From: Pseudomonadota bacterium
GTDB taxonomy: Bacteria > Desulfobacterota > Desulfobacteria > Desulfobacterales > Desulfobacteraceae
Assembly: GCA_018816605.1 (NCBI GenBank)
Contig: JAHIVS010000192.1
Location: 1 to 5,523, forward strand
Length of the DNA: 5,523 nt
Direction of reading: 5' to 3'
Every line of letters starts with the position of its first letter. The first letter of the stretch is position 1. The notes beneath the pieces are model-generated. The model made no database searches. It saw nothing but the letters and a program-made list of their open reading frames with translations, and had not been told where the DNA came from. This document shows positions 4,580-5,523 of this stretch, one piece after another. The position numbers were made by a program, and so were the translations under genes.

Positions 4580-5523
4580 ATCTCTTCCACTGGGTCGGTT
4601 TTGTTCTGGTTTTGATACCATTGGGTGAACAGGGTATCAAAATAGGTTTTGTTCTGAACCATTTCCAGGGTGATTTCAAAGGGGGTTCGGATGCCCATAT
4701 AATTGAGAGCTGAGGCACTGAGCAAAAGGGTTTTAAGGGCTTGTGATACCTGCATCTTGTTTTGAGCGGCATATTCTTCCACATATTGCTGAACCGCTTC
4801 TCCCATGATCAGTTCTATCCCATACTCTGTCTTGAAATTTTCAATGAAATCCACAAAGGGCGATTTCTCCATCATCTCCAGCAAAACATCCTTGGGGTGT
4901 TCACACAGCCTCCGGGTGACCTCTATCCTGGAAAAGTTGGACCCGGGCAGTTCAAATTGAAAATCGGTCAGGATATTTTCCCATACACTGACCAGGGTCC
5001 GGGCCCCTGTTTTCCGGTTTTCTGAAATTTGTGCCACATATTCCACGGCATCCAGGGTAAACTCCAGCGCTATATTGAACAAGCGAAACTCCATTTTATA
5101 CTGGTTCAGGATTGAATCTTCGGTGGACAGCATGATCCGGGTCAAGTCGTTTTTCGACAGCAGGTTGACAAAGGTTTTTATGGGCGAACGGCCGATCAGT
5201 TCCGGCAGGAGACCAAAATTAATAAAATCATCCGCCTGCGCTTCTTTGTAATAATTCTGCAGCTGGTCTCGCCCGTTTCGCGTGTCCGGGGTAAACCCCA
5301 GGATTTCCACACTGCCGTCATCCTGGACCCGTCCTTTGTGTTGGAGCCGTTTTTTAACAATGGATTCCAGGTTGTTGTGGGACCGTTCAAAAGAGCCCCC
5401 CAGGATGAACAAGATGTTTTCCGTGCTGATCATGTTTTCCTGTTTGTCCGTTTTCCGGCCTTTGCGGTTGTCGATCACTTCCTGGAGCTGGGCTGCAGCA
5501 GAATAAGGGTTGTGTATGGGCAC
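4573..5523 (-). CDS. ClpX-like AAA+ ATPase, C-terminal part (5' end outside window)
   Basis: The frame is open at the right edge, and the GTG there is an internal Val codon, not a start. The visible 316 residues match ClpX from just before sensor 1 onward. ENILFILGGSFE (35-46) equals the ClpX KILFICGGAF segment, and VEILGFTPD (72-80) lies where ClpX has its IGF ClpP-docking loop. FGLLPELIGRSP (103-114) carries the arginine-finger R112, and NRKTGARTLVSVWENIL (169-185) carries the sensor-2 R175. ClpX uses ATP to unfold proteins and feed them to ClpP in the cytoplasm. After about residue 195 the protein continues for about 120 residues, where E. coli ClpX has only a short tail; this extension is acidic to helical, with no motif I recognise. 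The Walker A/B motifs and any zinc domain are off the window. It may be a second, specialised ClpX-like protein and not the housekeeping one. Confidence 0.85.
   Translation of the reverse strand: MPIHNPYSAAAQLQEVIDNRKGRKTDKQENMISTENILFILGGSFERSHNNLESIVKKRLQHKGRVQDDGSVEILGFTPDTRNGRDQLQNYYKEAQADDFINFGLLPELIGRSPIKTFVNLLSKNDLTRIMLSTEDSILNQYKMEFRLFNIALEFTLDAVEYVAQISENRKTGARTLVSVWENILTDFQFELPGSNFSRIEVTRRLCEHPKDVLLEMMEKSPFVDFIENFKTEYGIELIMGEAVQQYVEEYAAQNKMQVSQALKTLLLSASALNYMGIRTPFEITLEMVQNKTYFDTLFTQWYQNQNKTDPVEEIP

Noticed and set aside
5521..5523. GTG at the right edge as the start of the ClpX-like gene
   Set aside because: The protein begins in the middle of the AAA+ domain there, so the codon is internal and the gene continues beyond the window.

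Overview
The window looks like chromosomal DNA of a mesophilic, lipid-remodelling bacterium. The mid-range base composition, the style of the coding sequence and the gene content (a cyclopropane-type fatty acid methyltransferase, a geranylgeranyl-reductase-like flavoprotein, a crotonase and a ClpX-like ATPase) best fit a sulfate-reducing Desulfobacterota of the Desulfobacteraceae kind. That assignment is inference from gene style, since no marker gene is present.

Layout, left to right. (1) 1-843, minus strand: the N-terminal 281 residues of a protein-kinase-fold protein that runs off the left edge. (2) 844-1256: a divergent intergenic region. On the minus strand it holds a 23-codon hydrophobic small ORF (909-980) with a strong ribosome binding site, built on 15-bp repeats, just upstream of the kinase-like gene. 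It also holds a stem-loop next to the kinase start and two inverted repeats (1093-1119, 1149-1177) that look like operators for one or both divergent units. (3) 1257-2066, plus: a complete enoyl-CoA hydratase/isomerase of the crotonase family, with both catalytic glutamates. (4) 2069-2118: a well-formed sigma70-type promoter (A/T-rich upstream element, perfect TATAAT, 17-bp spacer). (5) 2150-2383, plus: a short ORF whose middle matches the N-terminus of membrane fatty acid desaturases and which then stops, probably a decayed desaturase. (6) 2428-3573, plus: a complete cyclopropane-fatty-acid synthase (Cfa). (7) 3574-4542, plus: a geranylgeranyl-reductase-family FAD oxidoreductase starting at the base after the cfa stop codon. 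(8) 4573-5523, minus, convergent: the C-terminal 316 residues of a ClpX-like AAA+ unfoldase with a ClpP-docking-like LGF loop and an unusual extension of about 120 residues. A palindrome-containing hairpin at its stop codon probably acts as its terminator.

How the genes may work together. The promoter at 2090-2118 appears to drive a lipid-modification operon: desaturase remnant, methyltransferase, flavin reductase. A desaturase supplies double bonds, a Cfa-family enzyme adds a methylene from S-adenosylmethionine, and a flavoprotein reductase could saturate an intermediate. The most interesting hypothesis is that the coupled Cfa/flavoprotein pair makes mid-chain methyl-branched fatty acids, such as the 10-methyl-hexadecanoate known from Desulfobacter-type sulfate reducers. 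This would use a flavoprotein family different from the one in the actinobacterial pathway. The sequence supports the pairing and the families, but not the product.
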